A DNA stretch of 64,000 bases from Leptolyngbya sp. FACHB-321. GTDB lineage: Bacteria; Cyanobacteriota; Cyanobacteriia; Leptolyngbyales; Leptolyngbyaceae. Positions 1-9,199 of this stretch are shown one piece after another (within the stretch, counting starts at the first letter, position 1; every line of letters begins with the position of its first letter). A program made the position numbers and the translations under genes. The notes beneath the pieces were generated by a model. The model saw only the letters and a list, made by a program, of their open reading frames with translations. It made no database searches and was not told the DNA's origin. The stretch lies in the NCBI RefSeq assembly GCF_014695975.1, contig NZ_JACJPI010000058.1, forward strand, positions 434,001 to 498,000, read 5' to 3'.

Positions 1-699
1 GCAAGTCTGACTCGTCAGCTATGGGCTGGCTTACCCGCCACCCCACCGATCGCGCTCGGTACGAGCATCGGCTGGGTGGGGGCAGTCGTGCTTCAACTTG
101 TAGTGTTCATGCTACTTGCTGGAGTTTTGCGCTGGTGGAGCAATCGTAGGCAAGAGGCACCAAGCAGTGAACAGACAAAATCAGCGCAACCATTTTCTCT
201 CTTGCGCGGTCCCTGGTCTTTGGTCACAGGGGCGATCGTTCTGGCTGTGCTTAACTGGCTGACACTAATATTATCTGGGCAGCCTTGGCGCGTTACATGG
301 GGCTTTGCTCTCTGGTCAGCCGAAGTTGCCAGTTCTCTAGGTTGGGACTCAACCACTAGCCCCTTCTGGAGTAGTGAAGCGGCACAGCAGTCTCTTAGCC
401 GGGGAGTGTTTGCCGATGTCAGTTCCGTGATGAATATGGGGATTGTTTTGGGGGCACTATCGGCAGCAGCCTTAGCAGGACGGTTGCTATTCAAATTCCA
501 GCTTTCACGCTTATCGTTAGTAGCAACCTTGATCGGCGGTTTAGTGATGGGCTATGGCGCATTTCTTGCCTACGGTTGTAATGTCAGCGCCTTTTTTGGT
601 GGGATTGCTTCAACCAGCCTGCACGGTTGGGTTTGGATTCTCTGCGCTCTAGTTGGAACAGCGGTAGGACTACGTTTGCGTCCCTTGTTTCACTACTAG
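1..699 (+). CDS. YeeE/YedE family sulfur-transport membrane protein, 3' part
   Basis: The frame is open from base 1 to the TAG at 697-699, so the gene starts outside the window; the GTG at 76 is only an internal candidate. The product is very hydrophobic, with several membrane spans. Its last third (GYGAFLAYGCNVSAFFGG, then a final span and a short basic tail) carries the Gly-Cys-Asn signature of the YeeE/YedE (Sulf_transp, TsuA-like) family, whose characterised members import thiosulfate across the inner membrane. Family assignment rests on this motif and topology; the substrate here is inferred. No partner gene is visible because the upstream side is missing. Confidence 0.8.
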   Translation, partial: ASLTRQLWAGLPATPPIALGTSIGWVGAVVLQLVVFMLLAGVLRWWSNRRQEAPSSEQTKSAQPFSLLRGPWSLVTGAIVLAVLNWLTLILSGQPWRVTWGFALWSAEVASSLGWDSTTSPFWSSEAAQQSLSRGVFADVSSVMNMGIVLGALSAAALAGRLLFKFQLSRLSLVATLIGGLVMGYGAFLAYGCNVSAFFGGIASTSLHGWVWILCALVGTAVGLRLRPLFHY

Positions 700-1198
700 T
701 TGTCTAACCTGTTGGCATTATCTTGATACCGTTTGAGGCGATCGATATGTTCCAGAACAGATCAAAAGAACGTCATCTCAAACAAGAACTTTTAATGGGT
801 GTGGCAGTTTCACACCCTTCTTATTGTGCTGACGGTGGAACTAAAAATTGTAGATATTTCAGCCTTTATTGGTGATGAGCAGATATTAAATCTAGATACT
901 CTGTTACCTTCCGCTTACTCAGCCAAGTGATAGGAGAAGTGATGACAGATACCCTACTAGAGGTGGTGGCGCATCTCTCATAACGCCAATGTTGATTTTT
1001 GTCTTTCAGGTTCCGGGGGCGATCGCTGTTCCTTCCAACGTAGTTGCCACCAGCTAATGAAAGTGGTTGGTGGTTGGAAACATTGGCAGCAGGGAACTTT
1101 AAGATTGGCATATCGTATGCTGGCTGACAACGGGCAGCGTACCCGGTGCAATGATTAGAGTTAGCATTTTACAGGTGCTCAAACAATCTCACACCTTT
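700..1198. other. intergenic, nothing recognised
   Basis: No convincing gene here. A minus-strand reading frame at 866-1111 has no recognisable motif, and a plus-strand stretch around 945-1100 looks like broken coding sequence without an assignable family. It may be part of the same decayed block as the IS982 remnant that follows. Confidence 0.4.
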
Positions 1199-1870
1199 GA
1201 CTTAGATGCAGTTCTACTGCAATTGATTGGTTTTGCAATGCTGTTTGTTAACGTAAGTTCCTTGAACGCCGGAGCCTTTCTCGCTTGAGCTTGAGCGAAG
1301 TGATGACGATGCTCCAAAGGAGCGGCTTCGCCAATGCTGGTGCCTTTCACGGCTCTGGTTTTCGCACCTTCAAGGCGTTTTATACCTTATGTATGTTGCT
1401 GCACTGGCGATGTGCCTTTCCTAATGTGTTTCGTTACACCCGTTTTATCGAGCTGATGCCGTGGTGCTTGATGCGCTTGTGCTGCTTCTGACACACGCGC
1501 CAAGGCAACTGCACCGGAAGCGCGTTAGTTGCTGATGTTTAAGCTTACGCCTGCGAACACCGACAACCGTAAGCCCGTGCCTGACTTGAGTCAGGTCTTA
1601 CTGGGCGAACTGTTCGACGACCGTGGCTATGTCTCGCAAGCCTTGTTTCAACAGCTATACGAGCGCGGCTTACAACTCATCACGAAGTCCGAGAAGAACA
1701 TGAAAAGCTGCCTGGTTAAGCGCATCGACAAAATCTTGCTACACAAGCAAGCACTCATTGCATCAACTAACAACTAGCTCAAGCACATAAATCAGATTAA
1801 ATACTCACGCCTCAGTGACACCCTTGGCGAACGCCGTTGGTTCAAATTTCCTAGTCAACTTGCTGACCAT
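1199..1870 (+). mobile_element. decayed IS982-family transposase remnant
   Basis: Fragments in different frames follow the order of an IS982 transposase. Around 1219-1250 a frame reads AIDWFCNAVC (family: EIDDFC). At 1281-1491 come RLSLSEVMT, FRTFKAFY and FPNVFRYTRFIELMP. At 1529-1777 comes the C-terminal DDE part, FKLTPANTDNRKPVPDLS and LFDDRGYVSQALFQQLYERG. At 1842-1868 a last piece reads SNFLVNLLT. The middle of the protein is missing and the pieces are joined by stops and frameshifts, so it cannot make an active transposase. I did not find terminal inverted repeats. Confidence 0.8.
1311..1334. repeat. small hairpin repeat inside the IS982 remnant
   Basis: GCTCC-AAA-GGAGC directly followed by GGCTTCGCC forms two tiny hairpins. 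It interrupts the transposase reading between LSEVMT and FRTFKAFY, where family members have only a few residues. A related palindromic block (TTGGCGAACGCCGTTGG, 1824-1840) interrupts the C-terminal piece. These resemble the small dispersed repeats common in filamentous cyanobacterial genomes. Confidence 0.5.
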
Positions 1871-2122
1871 ACCTTGAAATCACGTTTGCCTATAGCAGCA
1901 ACAATGCTAAGGCTGCCGTCCTTTCATCATTGAGCTTAGGCAGCACCTAAGGACTTTTCGTGCGATCGTGCCCCCCTTGACCCAGTCTCTTATTAGCATT
2001 TCTTTACAGAAGTACGGAAAATGTTATGCTTCGCGTGTAGTAAGGGAAGAATAGAACGACATCCGCTTTAAGGATGTTGTGCGAGTACACTCACTAGCCT
2101 TGTCGGCAGTAGGAAGCGATTT

Positions 2123-2797
2123 ATGTCAGTGACCGGTCTGATCCAAGGACTCAATGCGTTTCACAGCGACTACTTCACCACCAATCGAGCACTGTTTGAA
2201 CGGCTGTCGAATGGGCAGACACCTGAAGTTCTCTTCATTACTTGTTCCGATTCACGGATCGATCCCTGCTTAATCACCCAGTCTCAGCCCGGTGAACTCT
2301 TCGTGATGCGAAATGTCGGTAACATCATTCCGTCTTATGGTGCCGCTAGTAGTGCTGAAGCTGCTGGGGTAGAGTATGCGGTCGCTGGAGTCGGTGTACG
2401 GGATATCATTGTTTGTGGTCATTCCCACTGTGGGGCTATGAAAGGGTTGCTGCAAATCGGCACTTTGAGTGAGCAGATGCCGCTAGTCTACGACTGGTTG
2501 AAGCGCCATGGCGAAGCGACGCGGCGCTTAGTGTTAGATAATTATGCACACGTGGAGCCTGAGCGCTTGCTCAAGATCGCGATCGAGCAGAATGTGTTGA
2601 CGCAGATCGAGAATTTAGAAACGTATCCTGTCGTGCGGTCGAAGTTGCATAGCGGGCAACTGAATCTGCATGCTTGGATGTACGAAATAGAGACTGGTAA
2701 GGTCTTCGCTTATGATGCGGGCTTACGACAGTTTACGCTGCTGCGGCAACGCTCCTTCCCGGTGCCTGACCCCTTGATTACAACGATTCCAGCGTAA
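2123..2797 (+). CDS. beta-class carbonic anhydrase
   Basis: A 224-residue cytosolic zinc enzyme interconverting CO2 and bicarbonate. The zinc ligands are visible: Cys41 in TCSDSR, and His100 and Cys103 in CGHSHCGAM. The Asp43-Arg45 dyad of beta enzymes is present, as is the RNVGN motif at 63-67. The start is supported by AGGAAG about 8 bases upstream of the ATG. It ends soon after the core fold, so it lacks the long C-terminal extension of the carboxysomal CcaA type; a carboxysome role cannot be claimed, though the CO2-concentrating mechanism is the usual setting for such enzymes in cyanobacteria. It stands alone between an IS remnant and an M48 peptidase gene. Confidence 0.93.
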   Translation: MSVTGLIQGLNAFHSDYFTTNRALFERLSNGQTPEVLFITCSDSRIDPCLITQSQPGELFVMRNVGNIIPSYGAASSAEAAGVEYAVAGVGVRDIIVCGHSHCGAMKGLLQIGTLSEQMPLVYDWLKRHGEATRRLVLDNYAHVEPERLLKIAIEQNVLTQIENLETYPVVRSKLHSGQLNLHAWMYEIETGKVFAYDAGLRQFTLLRQRSFPVPDPLITTIPA

Positions 2798-3277
2798 GCA
2801 GGGAGACCATGTCATTTCATCACTTGCGGCTGTGAATTGCTCAATGCCTCACTGAGCAAGGAATTACATCCTATTGCTAAATTTTCTCCCTTTTCAAGCC
2901 CTTCAAATCCCCTCCGGATAACGTATTTGCCAACCCCCTAACCTAATAGGTATAGCTGTACGCATCATCAGACAACCGTTGATTGTTGCCACCTGTTTGA
3001 TAACCCATGTTAGTGCGATCGCCATTCACACCATAGATATAGCCTTATCAGCGATCGCGTTTAGATGACTGCCCATTTCTACCTGCCGCAAACGTGCTGT
3101 CATTACTCACCCCACTTCTATTGGACAGGATGACATCAGTATTGCCATCGCTATTTACAGCGGCCGTAGAGGCTAAATTAGAAAGGCGTAAGTTGAGGAG
3201 CAAAGCGAAAGGATCAAAAGCCAGATCCCGCCAGTCACATTATCCTTCAGCCCTTATCCCTTATTCTTTCTTTCCCC
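2798..3277. other. intergenic, possible gene debris
   Basis: No intact gene. On the minus strand about 3185-2943, one frame reads SDGNTDVILSNRSG and later GYIYGVNGDRTNMGYQ, ending in TAG at 2945-2943, with two adjacent in-frame stops in the middle. It could be the tail of a decayed secreted protein, but I cannot name a family. Confidence 0.3.
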
Positions 3278-4264
3278 ATGCCTACCTACACTGGAATTTC
3301 CAGCGAAGCCTTCCGCCATCCGCTCGATCGCCAAGCCGAACAAGCGCTTCGTAGCGTTCCTGGTTTTGATCTGGTTGCACGTACTTTTGTCGAGTTTCTC
3401 TCTGAGCGCCCGCAGTTTGTCTATCAGATGGGCAATAGCATCCAGGTAGGACCGCGCCAATACTCCAACATTTATCAAATTTTTCGAGAATGTGTCCGCG
3501 ACCTGGATATGCATCCAGAACCCGTTCTCTTTATCTCCCAGGATCCATTTGTGAATGCGCTGGCGCTGGGGCAGGAGTTTCCCAGCATGGTTCTTAACAG
3601 CGGCTTGCTGGATTTGCTCGACGACCACGAACTGCGAACCGTTATTGCTCATGAACTGGGTCATATTAAGTGCGGTCACACCACACTAGTGCGGATGGCG
3701 CTTTGGGTAAATCAGATTATTTCTGGGCTGGCAGAGCGCACCTTTGGGTTGAGCAATCTAGTGACAACGGGGCTACTGCTGGCGTTTGCAGAATGGAAGC
3801 GCAAAGCGGAACTCTCTGCCGATCGCGCCGCTCTCTTGGTAGCAGACGACCTTAGCCCAGTGCTGCATAGCATGATGAAGATTGCAGGCGGCAGCAGCAA
3901 ACACGCTCATGAAATTAGTCTGGATGAATTTATCCGACAATCAGAACGCTATCAGGAACTTGACCAGGATGGGCTAAACCAAGTCTACAAATTTTTTCTG
4001 TACAACAATCTTTCAACAGGCATTTTTCTCACCCACCCCTTTACCGTAGAGCGTGTGCATTTTTTGCGCGAGTGGTCAGTTTCGGATGACTATCGGCAGA
4101 TTCAGCGAGGTAACTATCCCCGTGCAGGGGCTGAAGGTTCCGTTGACGTACCCTCAGCAACAGCAGCAAACCCCTCGTCAACGTCCAGAGCCGAAGTAGA
4201 TGAACTGCGCCGTCAAATTGAGGAACTGCAACGCGAGATCGATCGTGCTAAGCGATCGGAGTAA
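3278..4264 (+). CDS. M48-family zinc metallopeptidase with C-terminal coiled coil
   Basis: A 328-residue protein. The HELGH zinc motif is at residues 125-129, with the third ligand Glu178 in ELSAD, the pattern of Ste24/HtpX-like M48 peptidases. The stretch between about 134 and 172 is hydrophobic and may touch or cross the membrane. A proline- and alanine-rich linker leads to a charged helix at about 302-328 (DELRRQIEELQREIDRAKR) that should form a coiled coil. The substrate is unknown; M48 enzymes usually act in membrane or envelope protein quality control. The ATG at 3278 has no strong ribosome-binding site, so the exact start is less sure. A terminator follows directly. Confidence 0.88.
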   Translation: MPTYTGISSEAFRHPLDRQAEQALRSVPGFDLVARTFVEFLSERPQFVYQMGNSIQVGPRQYSNIYQIFRECVRDLDMHPEPVLFISQDPFVNALALGQEFPSMVLNSGLLDLLDDHELRTVIAHELGHIKCGHTTLVRMALWVNQIISGLAERTFGLSNLVTTGLLLAFAEWKRKAELSADRAALLVADDLSPVLHSMMKIAGGSSKHAHEISLDEFIRQSERYQELDQDGLNQVYKFFLYNNLSTGIFLTHPFTVERVHFLREWSVSDDYRQIQRGNYPRAGAEGSVDVPSATAANPSSTSRAEVDELRRQIEELQREIDRAKRSE

Positions 4265-4279
4265 CTGACCTTAAACAAG

Positions 4280-4313
4280 AAGGGATTCCTAATGGCTGTT
4301 TTAGGAATCCCTT
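4280..4313. terminator. hairpin terminator between convergent genes
   Basis: A perfect stem, AGGGATTCCTAA (4281-4292) with TTAGGAATCCCT (4301-4312), extended by one A-T pair, with an 8-base loop. It sits between the plus-strand M48 gene and the minus-strand stress-protein gene and could serve both. The flanking T tract is short. Confidence 0.75.
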
Positions 4314-4353
4314 TAATGGGTTATTTGGGGCAACCGTGCTTAACCGATCAGGT

Positions 4354-5028
4354 CTAGTGAGTTGCAGTTGCGGGTGGAATGCCAAGAATGGCATAAGGGA
4401 ACCCACTTCCTAACTGCTCTATCAGTGGATGTGCTGCCGATTCACAGCCTAACAACAGCAGTGCTGCTGATTCTGCCTGAGCGACACATCGCAGTTCTGC
4501 AGCAACTGAACCAAAGCGAAGATGAGTTTTTAGCGACCCACGCCATTCGTCTGCCATGTGACGAGCCTGCCAAAGAATTAGATCTGCCTGGTCAAATTGG
4601 TTTAACTGGCAGGCAGCAGTCGCTCTTACGGGCAATTCAGCCACAGCACCATAGGCACGGTTTCCTGTTTCGGCATGACGATAGCTTCTACCGATCGCGC
4701 TAGGATACAACGCCTCGTCACCACCCTGATCGCCAACAAGGTGTGCGGGCAGCGAAGAAAAGGGTTGACATTTCTCTTCTAGAGGGACAACATAGACAAC
4801 CTGCACAACCACCTGCTTGCCTGTTGCCAACCGCGTCTGATGGGCGATCCACAGAGTTAGATCCAGTGTTGTCTGACTACGCGGAGAACCATTGTAGCCA
4901 ACCAGTAGATTAATTTCTTTCGTCGATCGCGCTTCCGATGAAGTAGCTGGCACTAGCACCATTTGCTTAGTAAGGTCAGAGCAGCCTAATGCATCTTGCA
5001 GGCGTGCAAGCATTGATAAGATATTCAC
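4354..5028 (-). CDS. universal stress protein (UspA-like)
   Basis: A 224-residue single-domain Usp-type protein. The fold starts at INLLVGYNGSPRSQTTLDLTL (about 39-59) and resumes after a variable insert at ADLILW and HLRFGSVAAEL, the usual strand-helix pattern of the family. The ATP-binding glycine motif near the C-terminus is not conserved, so nucleotide binding is uncertain. The start is a GTG at 5028 with the ribosome-binding site GAGAGGT (minus strand, 5041-5035). The leader carries a ydaO-type c-di-AMP riboswitch, and the ribosome-binding site lies in a possible hairpin. This links expression to c-di-AMP, which fits osmotic, potassium or light-dark stress roles; that role is inference. 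Confidence 0.75.
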   Translation of the reverse strand: MNILSMLARLQDALGCSDLTKQMVLVPATSSEARSTKEINLLVGYNGSPRSQTTLDLTLWIAHQTRLATGKQVVVQVVYVVPLEEKCQPFSSLPAHLVGDQGGDEALYPSAIGRSYRHAETGNRAYGAVAELPVRATAACQLNQFDQADLILWQARHMADEWRGSLKTHLRFGSVAAELRCVAQAESAALLLLGCESAAHPLIEQLGSGFPYAILGIPPATATH

Positions 5029-5034
5029 GGTTTA

Positions 5035-5115
5035 ACCTCTCAAGAATAAAGTGTACGAGAGGTGGGTCAGGTAACGGGTACAGTAACGCTTGCCTGGCGC
5101 TCAACTAGTACCCAC
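5035..5115 (-). promoter_or_regulatory. alternative leader hairpins covering the usp ribosome-binding site
   Basis: In the leader between the riboswitch and the usp GTG, ACCTCTC (minus strand, 5063-5057) can pair with GAGAGGT (5041-5035), which is the ribosome-binding site, enclosing a 15-base loop. GTGGGT (5115-5110) can instead pair with ACCCAC (5067-5062), which overlaps the first helix by two bases. The helices therefore exclude each other, a layout suited to translational switching. The pairing is seen in the sequence; the mechanism is inference. Confidence 0.5.
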
Positions 5116-5156
5116 AAGGAGACTCCATAACCATAGCTGGTAAAGCAATAGTTTTG

Positions 5157-5272
5157 GGTTACTCCTCCCACTGCCGACGGAGTTAGCTGCCGGGCTAAGA
5201 CTGGAAGGTGTCTCTCTCGGCATGACCGAGATTAGCCCCAATAAATTGGTTCCTCCGCTTGAGTTACATAAC
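5157..5272 (-). ncRNA. ydaO-yuaA (c-di-AMP) riboswitch
   Basis: Read on the minus strand, the leader has the conserved blocks of this riboswitch class in order: GCGGAGGAACCAAT, then TTGGGGCTAATC, a hairpin CTCGG-TCATG-CCGAG, then the diagnostic CCCGGCAGCTAACTCCGTCGGC region (5191-5170), followed by GGAGGAGTAACCC closing the element. The class binds cyclic di-AMP and usually turns genes off when ligand is high. It lies about 130 bases upstream of the universal stress protein start, on the same strand. Boundaries are approximate, as the outer stem was placed by eye. Confidence 0.85.
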
Positions 5273-5765
5273 GGGTGCAGTTTCCTGTCCAGCGTCCACT
5301 CAAATTAGGCTTACCCACTGATGTTGGTTAAGGAAGCACTGCTGCCAAAGGGCAAGATGCCTCATTGATGCGCTTGAATCATCACATTGAGCCACTAGCT
5401 TACTGCTTTTAAGGCAGAGGCGTTGTGACTGTGTTGACCAAACGCTAATCACCCTTTGACAATATAGCCCACAGCAGACAGATTGCCATCTGCCCTCAAG
5501 TGCTATTTACAAAGGAACGCTTAAAGCGTAAAAGGCTTTGAAGGAGGCGATCCCCGGTTTCTCCTTATTTAAGGAGGAAGCATTAAGTCTGAGGTTACTC
5601 GTTGCACCACTTTTCATTAGCACCTGCGCTTCTAGGCACTGACTTGATAAACCGTACCAGAGCTAGGAACGGCTACACGCTGCAAGCAAGTGGCATTAAT
5701 AAAGGAGAGCGACCCCACGAAGACGCAACACGAGAGAGTGGATTTAGGGTCAAGATATATGATGG
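5273..5765. other. divergent promoter region, no gene seen
   Basis: This stretch must hold the promoter of the riboswitch transcript (minus) and of the helicase gene (plus). TTTGACAATATAG at about 5455-5467 resembles a -35 box. A cluster of small inverted repeats lies at about 5541-5580 (GAAGGAGG, then TCTCCTTATTTAAGGAGGA). No open frame of note. Confidence 0.4.
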
Positions 5766-8498
5766 ATGAACGATCGTAAAACGTCGGTTGCTTTGTCTCC
5801 ACCACGGTTAGGATTTTTGGGCGTGACTGTTTCTCCTTTAGCGTCAGGGCTAGACCTGAAAACTCTGTTTCCCTTCGAGCTGGATGATTTTCAACAGCAG
5901 GCGATCGCTGCGTTGGAAGCAGGGCGATCGGTCGTTGTCTGTGCCCCCACGGGATCGGGTAAAACGCTGATTGGAGAGTATGCCATCCATCGGGCGCTGA
6001 AGCGAGGGCGGCGAGTGTTTTACACGACTCCCCTTAAAGCACTCTCGAACCAAAAGCTGCGTGACTTTCGAGAGCTTTTTGGCAACGACAACGTGGGACT
6101 GTTGACGGGTGATATTTCCGTGAATCGGGATGCACCCATCCTGGTGATGACGACGGAAATTTTTCGCAATATGCTGTACGGCACGCCGATCGGGGAAGTA
6201 GGCACCTCCCTTACAGGTGTGGAAGCAGTTGTGCTAGACGAATGCCACTACATGAACGATCGCCAGCGGGGCACTGTCTGGGAAGAGTCAATTATCTACT
6301 GTCCACCCGAAATTCAATTAGTGGCACTGTCTGCCACAGTTGCCAATAGCGATCAGTTGACCGATTGGATCCATCAAGTTCATGGTCCTACCGATCTAAT
6401 TTATTCAGATTTTCGACCCGTTCCACTAGAATTTCACTTCTGCAACCCCAAGGGCTTGTTTCCACTACTCGATGACAGCCAGAAGCGCATTAATCCTCGT
6501 CTCAAGCTCAAGGGGGGCAGAGGTGCTGCACCAGGAAAACGAGGACCACGGCAGGAAAGCCCAAACCTGGCGTTTGTGCTAAGTCAGCTACGGCAAAAGG
6601 ATATGCTGCCTGCAATCTACTTCATCTTTAGTCGGCGGGGCTGCGACCAGGCAGTGTCAACGGTCAGCGATGCGCCGTTATCAATGGTGAATGAAGTAGA
6701 AGCCGCACAGTTGCGAACCCAGATTGATACCTTTCTAGCGCTGAACCCCGAAGCTGGACGAGCGGGACAAATCGAGCCGCTGTATCAAGGGATAGCTGCA
6801 CATCATGCCGGGATTTTGCCAGCCTGGAAAGGGTTGGTAGAAGAACTCTTCCAGCAGGGTCTCATTAAGGTTGTTTTTGCCACAGAAACGTTGGCAGCAG
6901 GGATTAATATGCCTGCTCGAACAACGGTGATTTCTAGCCTGTCGAAGCGAACCGATCTGGGGCACCGTCTTTTAAACGCCTCCGAGTTCTTGCAGATGGC
7001 AGGACGGGCAGGACGGCGGGGGATGGATAGTCAGGGGCATGTAGTCACGGTACAAACACCGTTTGAAGGAGCAAAAGAGGCGGCATATTTAACCACTGTG
7101 GGAGCTGACCCGCTGGTGAGCCAATTTACACCCAGCTACGGTATGGTGCTGAATTTGCTGCAAACTCATACGCTGGAAGAAGCCCAAGAGCTGGTGGAGC
7201 GCAGTTTTGGGCAATATCTCTCGACGCTGTATCTGCGCCCGCAACAGGAAGCGATCGCCCATTTAGAAGCCGAGCTTGCCCAACTACGATCGCAGTTAGA
7301 AGCCGTGGACTGGGATCTGCTGGCGCAGTATGAAAAGCTGCAAGAGCGCATGAAGGAAGAGCGTCGACTGCTAAAAATTCTGCAAGACCAGGCAAACGAA
7401 CTGCGGGCAGGTGATTTGCCTGTGGCGCTGTCATTTGCGATCGCGGGCACGGTGCTGAGCCTTAAGGGTAGCAATGTGCCAGTTGCTCAGCCGATGCCAG
7501 CCGCGCTTGTGATGAAAATTCCTGGTTCTGGTCAGTTTCCTTACCTGATTTGCTTGGGGCAGAACAACCGCTGGTATGTCGTCACTGTTGGCGATGTTGT
7601 GGGGCTACGGGGCGAAATTCCTCGACTGAGTGGTGTCGATCATTTGGCTCCACCGCCAGAGCTGCCCTTAAAACCAGGACAGATGAAATCTGGGAACGAG
7701 GCAACAGCCGTCATCGCCCGCCAAATTCCGGCTCTACCATCCCCAATGGACGATGCACCCGAAGTGTATGAGCAGCTTCAGCGTATGGAAGGAGTGCAGC
7801 GACAAATCGAGTATCATCCAGTCAACAGTTGGGGCAATCGCCCAACCATCCTCAAACGGCAAAAGCGGATCAGCGCGGTGCAAACCGAAATTGCCGATCG
7901 CAAAAGCAAGCTCGATCGACAGTCTCAGCAGCACTGGCGAGAGTTTCTTGATCTGATTGAAATTCTGCAACACTTTGGTTGCCTAGATGACTTAACACCG
8001 ACGCCCTTAGGGCAAGTAGCCGCTGCCATTCGCGGCGATAACGAACTCTGGCTCGGTCTAGCGCTCATGTTGGGTGAACTCAACGTCCTCGATCCACACC
8101 ATTTGGCAACCGCCTGCGCTGCCCTGGTTACCGAAGTTTCTCGCCCCGATAGCTGGACACGCTATGACCTTTCCAGCGAAGTCGAAGAAGCACTGGGAGG
8201 CTTGCGGGGCATTCGTCGTCGCCTGTTCCAGTTTCAGCGGAAGTATCAGGTGGTGCTACCAGTCTGGCTAGAGTATGAGCTAGTCGGTTTGGTGGAGCAG
8301 TGGGCGCTTGGTGTGGAATGGACAGAACTCTGCTCTAACACCAGTCTCGATGAAGGCGACGTCGTCCGCATTTTGCGCCGCACACTAGACGTTCTCTCAC
8401 AAATTCCCCATGTGCCCCATGTGCCTACTGAGCTTAAAAACAACGCCAGACGCGCTATGCAACTCATCGATCGCTTCCCCGTGAAAGAGGGAATTTGA
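5766..8498 (+). CDS. Ski2/Mtr4-like DExH-box RNA helicase
   Basis: A 910-residue superfamily 2 helicase. Motif I is PTGSGKT (61-67), motif II is DECH (158-161), motif III is SAT, and the second RecA domain carries GIAAHHAGILP, ATETLAAGINMP and QMAGRAGRRG. A coiled-coil insert of charged residues follows at about 490-545 (QLRSQLEAVDWD...MKEERRLLKIL). The C-terminal 200 residues have the helical look of the DSHCT domain found in Ski2 and Mtr4. The family unwinds RNA in turnover or maturation; cyanobacteria and chloroplasts (ISE2) have such proteins, and an RNA-processing role is inferred. The ATG at 5766 is the first in frame after an upstream stop. Confidence 0.92.
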   Translation: MNDRKTSVALSPPRLGFLGVTVSPLASGLDLKTLFPFELDDFQQQAIAALEAGRSVVVCAPTGSGKTLIGEYAIHRALKRGRRVFYTTPLKALSNQKLRDFRELFGNDNVGLLTGDISVNRDAPILVMTTEIFRNMLYGTPIGEVGTSLTGVEAVVLDECHYMNDRQRGTVWEESIIYCPPEIQLVALSATVANSDQLTDWIHQVHGPTDLIYSDFRPVPLEFHFCNPKGLFPLLDDSQKRINPRLKLKGGRGAAPGKRGPRQESPNLAFVLSQLRQKDMLPAIYFIFSRRGCDQAVSTVSDAPLSMVNEVEAAQLRTQIDTFLALNPEAGRAGQIEPLYQGIAAHHAGILPAWKGLVEELFQQGLIKVVFATETLAAGINMPARTTVISSLSKRTDLGHRLLNASEFLQMAGRAGRRGMDSQGHVVTVQTPFEGAKEAAYLTTVGADPLVSQFTPSYGMVLNLLQTHTLEEAQELVERSFGQYLSTLYLRPQQEAIAHLEAELAQLRSQLEAVDWDLLAQYEKLQERMKEERRLLKILQDQANELRAGDLPVALSFAIAGTVLSLKGSNVPVAQPMPAALVMKIPGSGQFPYLICLGQNNRWYVVTVGDVVGLRGEIPRLSGVDHLAPPPELPLKPGQMKSGNEATAVIARQIPALPSPMDDAPEVYEQLQRMEGVQRQIEYHPVNSWGNRPTILKRQKRISAVQTEIADRKSKLDRQSQQHWREFLDLIEILQHFGCLDDLTPTPLGQVAAAIRGDNELWLGLALMLGELNVLDPHHLATACAALVTEVSRPDSWTRYDLSSEVEEALGGLRGIRRRLFQFQRKYQVVLPVWLEYELVGLVEQWALGVEWTELCSNTSLDEGDVVRILRRTLDVLSQIPHVPHVPTELKNNARRAMQLIDRFPVKEGI

Positions 8499-8667
8499 TA
8501 GAGAATCCCCTTTGCTGTCACCAATAGGAGACCTTGAGCAATACCAGGAGCACCTTCAGACGATCGTGCAGCAGTGTATCCAGCCACCCCCTTGCTGTCA
8601 TACCGTTGTCATAGTTTGCAGTCAAACTAAAAGAGTAAACCGAATGTATTGAGTTGATAGACCAATC

Positions 8668-9174
8668 ATGTTCCGTTCTGTTTTAGTCCGTTCTGCTCTA
8701 AAGCGTCAGCTTACGCCAGCCGTTTTTCTAGGCATAAGTGCGATCGTCAGTAGTTTGTTGGCAACGTCTGGGGTACCTGCAGTCGCAACATCGTCTGTGC
8801 CAGAGAGAATACAACTGGTTAATGCAACCAGAGCACCAGAAGTACCATTAGCCGATCGCGTCTCTGTGATGGCAATTGCCTTTGGTGGCAGCGTAGCAAT
8901 CTGTTTGGGAGCAAATAAACTGCTCGATCGTGGTCAGCTCCAGCCGTCTACACAGCGATCGTTTGGAACGACAGCCTTTCACCCAGCGAATGGCGCTACG
9001 TTTACGCAAGCAAGTCGCTCCCTTCAGCGCAAGCTTCTCCGCCTGGTGCATGACGATCACGCACTGGCAGAACGCCTGTTTACGCAAGCAACGCTCAGAT
9101 ATGCAGGCAACTCGCCCAATTGGTACGTCGAGAAAGTCATCTATGATCTAGAGCGCGATCGGGGCCGGTTTTAG
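8668..9174 (+). CDS. hypothetical secreted or membrane-anchored protein
   Basis: A 168-residue protein of no family I recognise. Residues 14-40 (TPAVFLGISAIVSSLLATSGVPAVA) form a signal peptide or membrane anchor, and a second hydrophobic stretch lies at about 66-82 (VMAIAFGGSVAICLG). The C-terminal third is basic and helical (SLQRKLLRLVHDDHALAERLFTQA), ending WYVEKVIYDLERDRGRF, which looks folded rather than random. Codon use and HIP1 sites match the neighbours, so I believe it is a real gene. It lies 170 bases after the helicase gene on the same strand and might be co-transcribed. Confidence 0.65.
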   Translation: MFRSVLVRSALKRQLTPAVFLGISAIVSSLLATSGVPAVATSSVPERIQLVNATRAPEVPLADRVSVMAIAFGGSVAICLGANKLLDRGQLQPSTQRSFGTTAFHPANGATFTQASRSLQRKLLRLVHDDHALAERLFTQATLRYAGNSPNWYVEKVIYDLERDRGRF

Positions 9175-9199
9175 GAGTGCTGTTACCCTAGTGAGTATT

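Noticed and set aside
2943-3185. Possible C-terminal remnant of a secreted protein on the minus strand
   Set aside because: Two adjacent stops interrupt it and no family could be named; kept only as a note.
3254-3679. Minus-strand frame of 141 codons opposite the M48 gene
   Set aside because: It is the antisense of the conserved metallopeptidase frame and has no independent motif.
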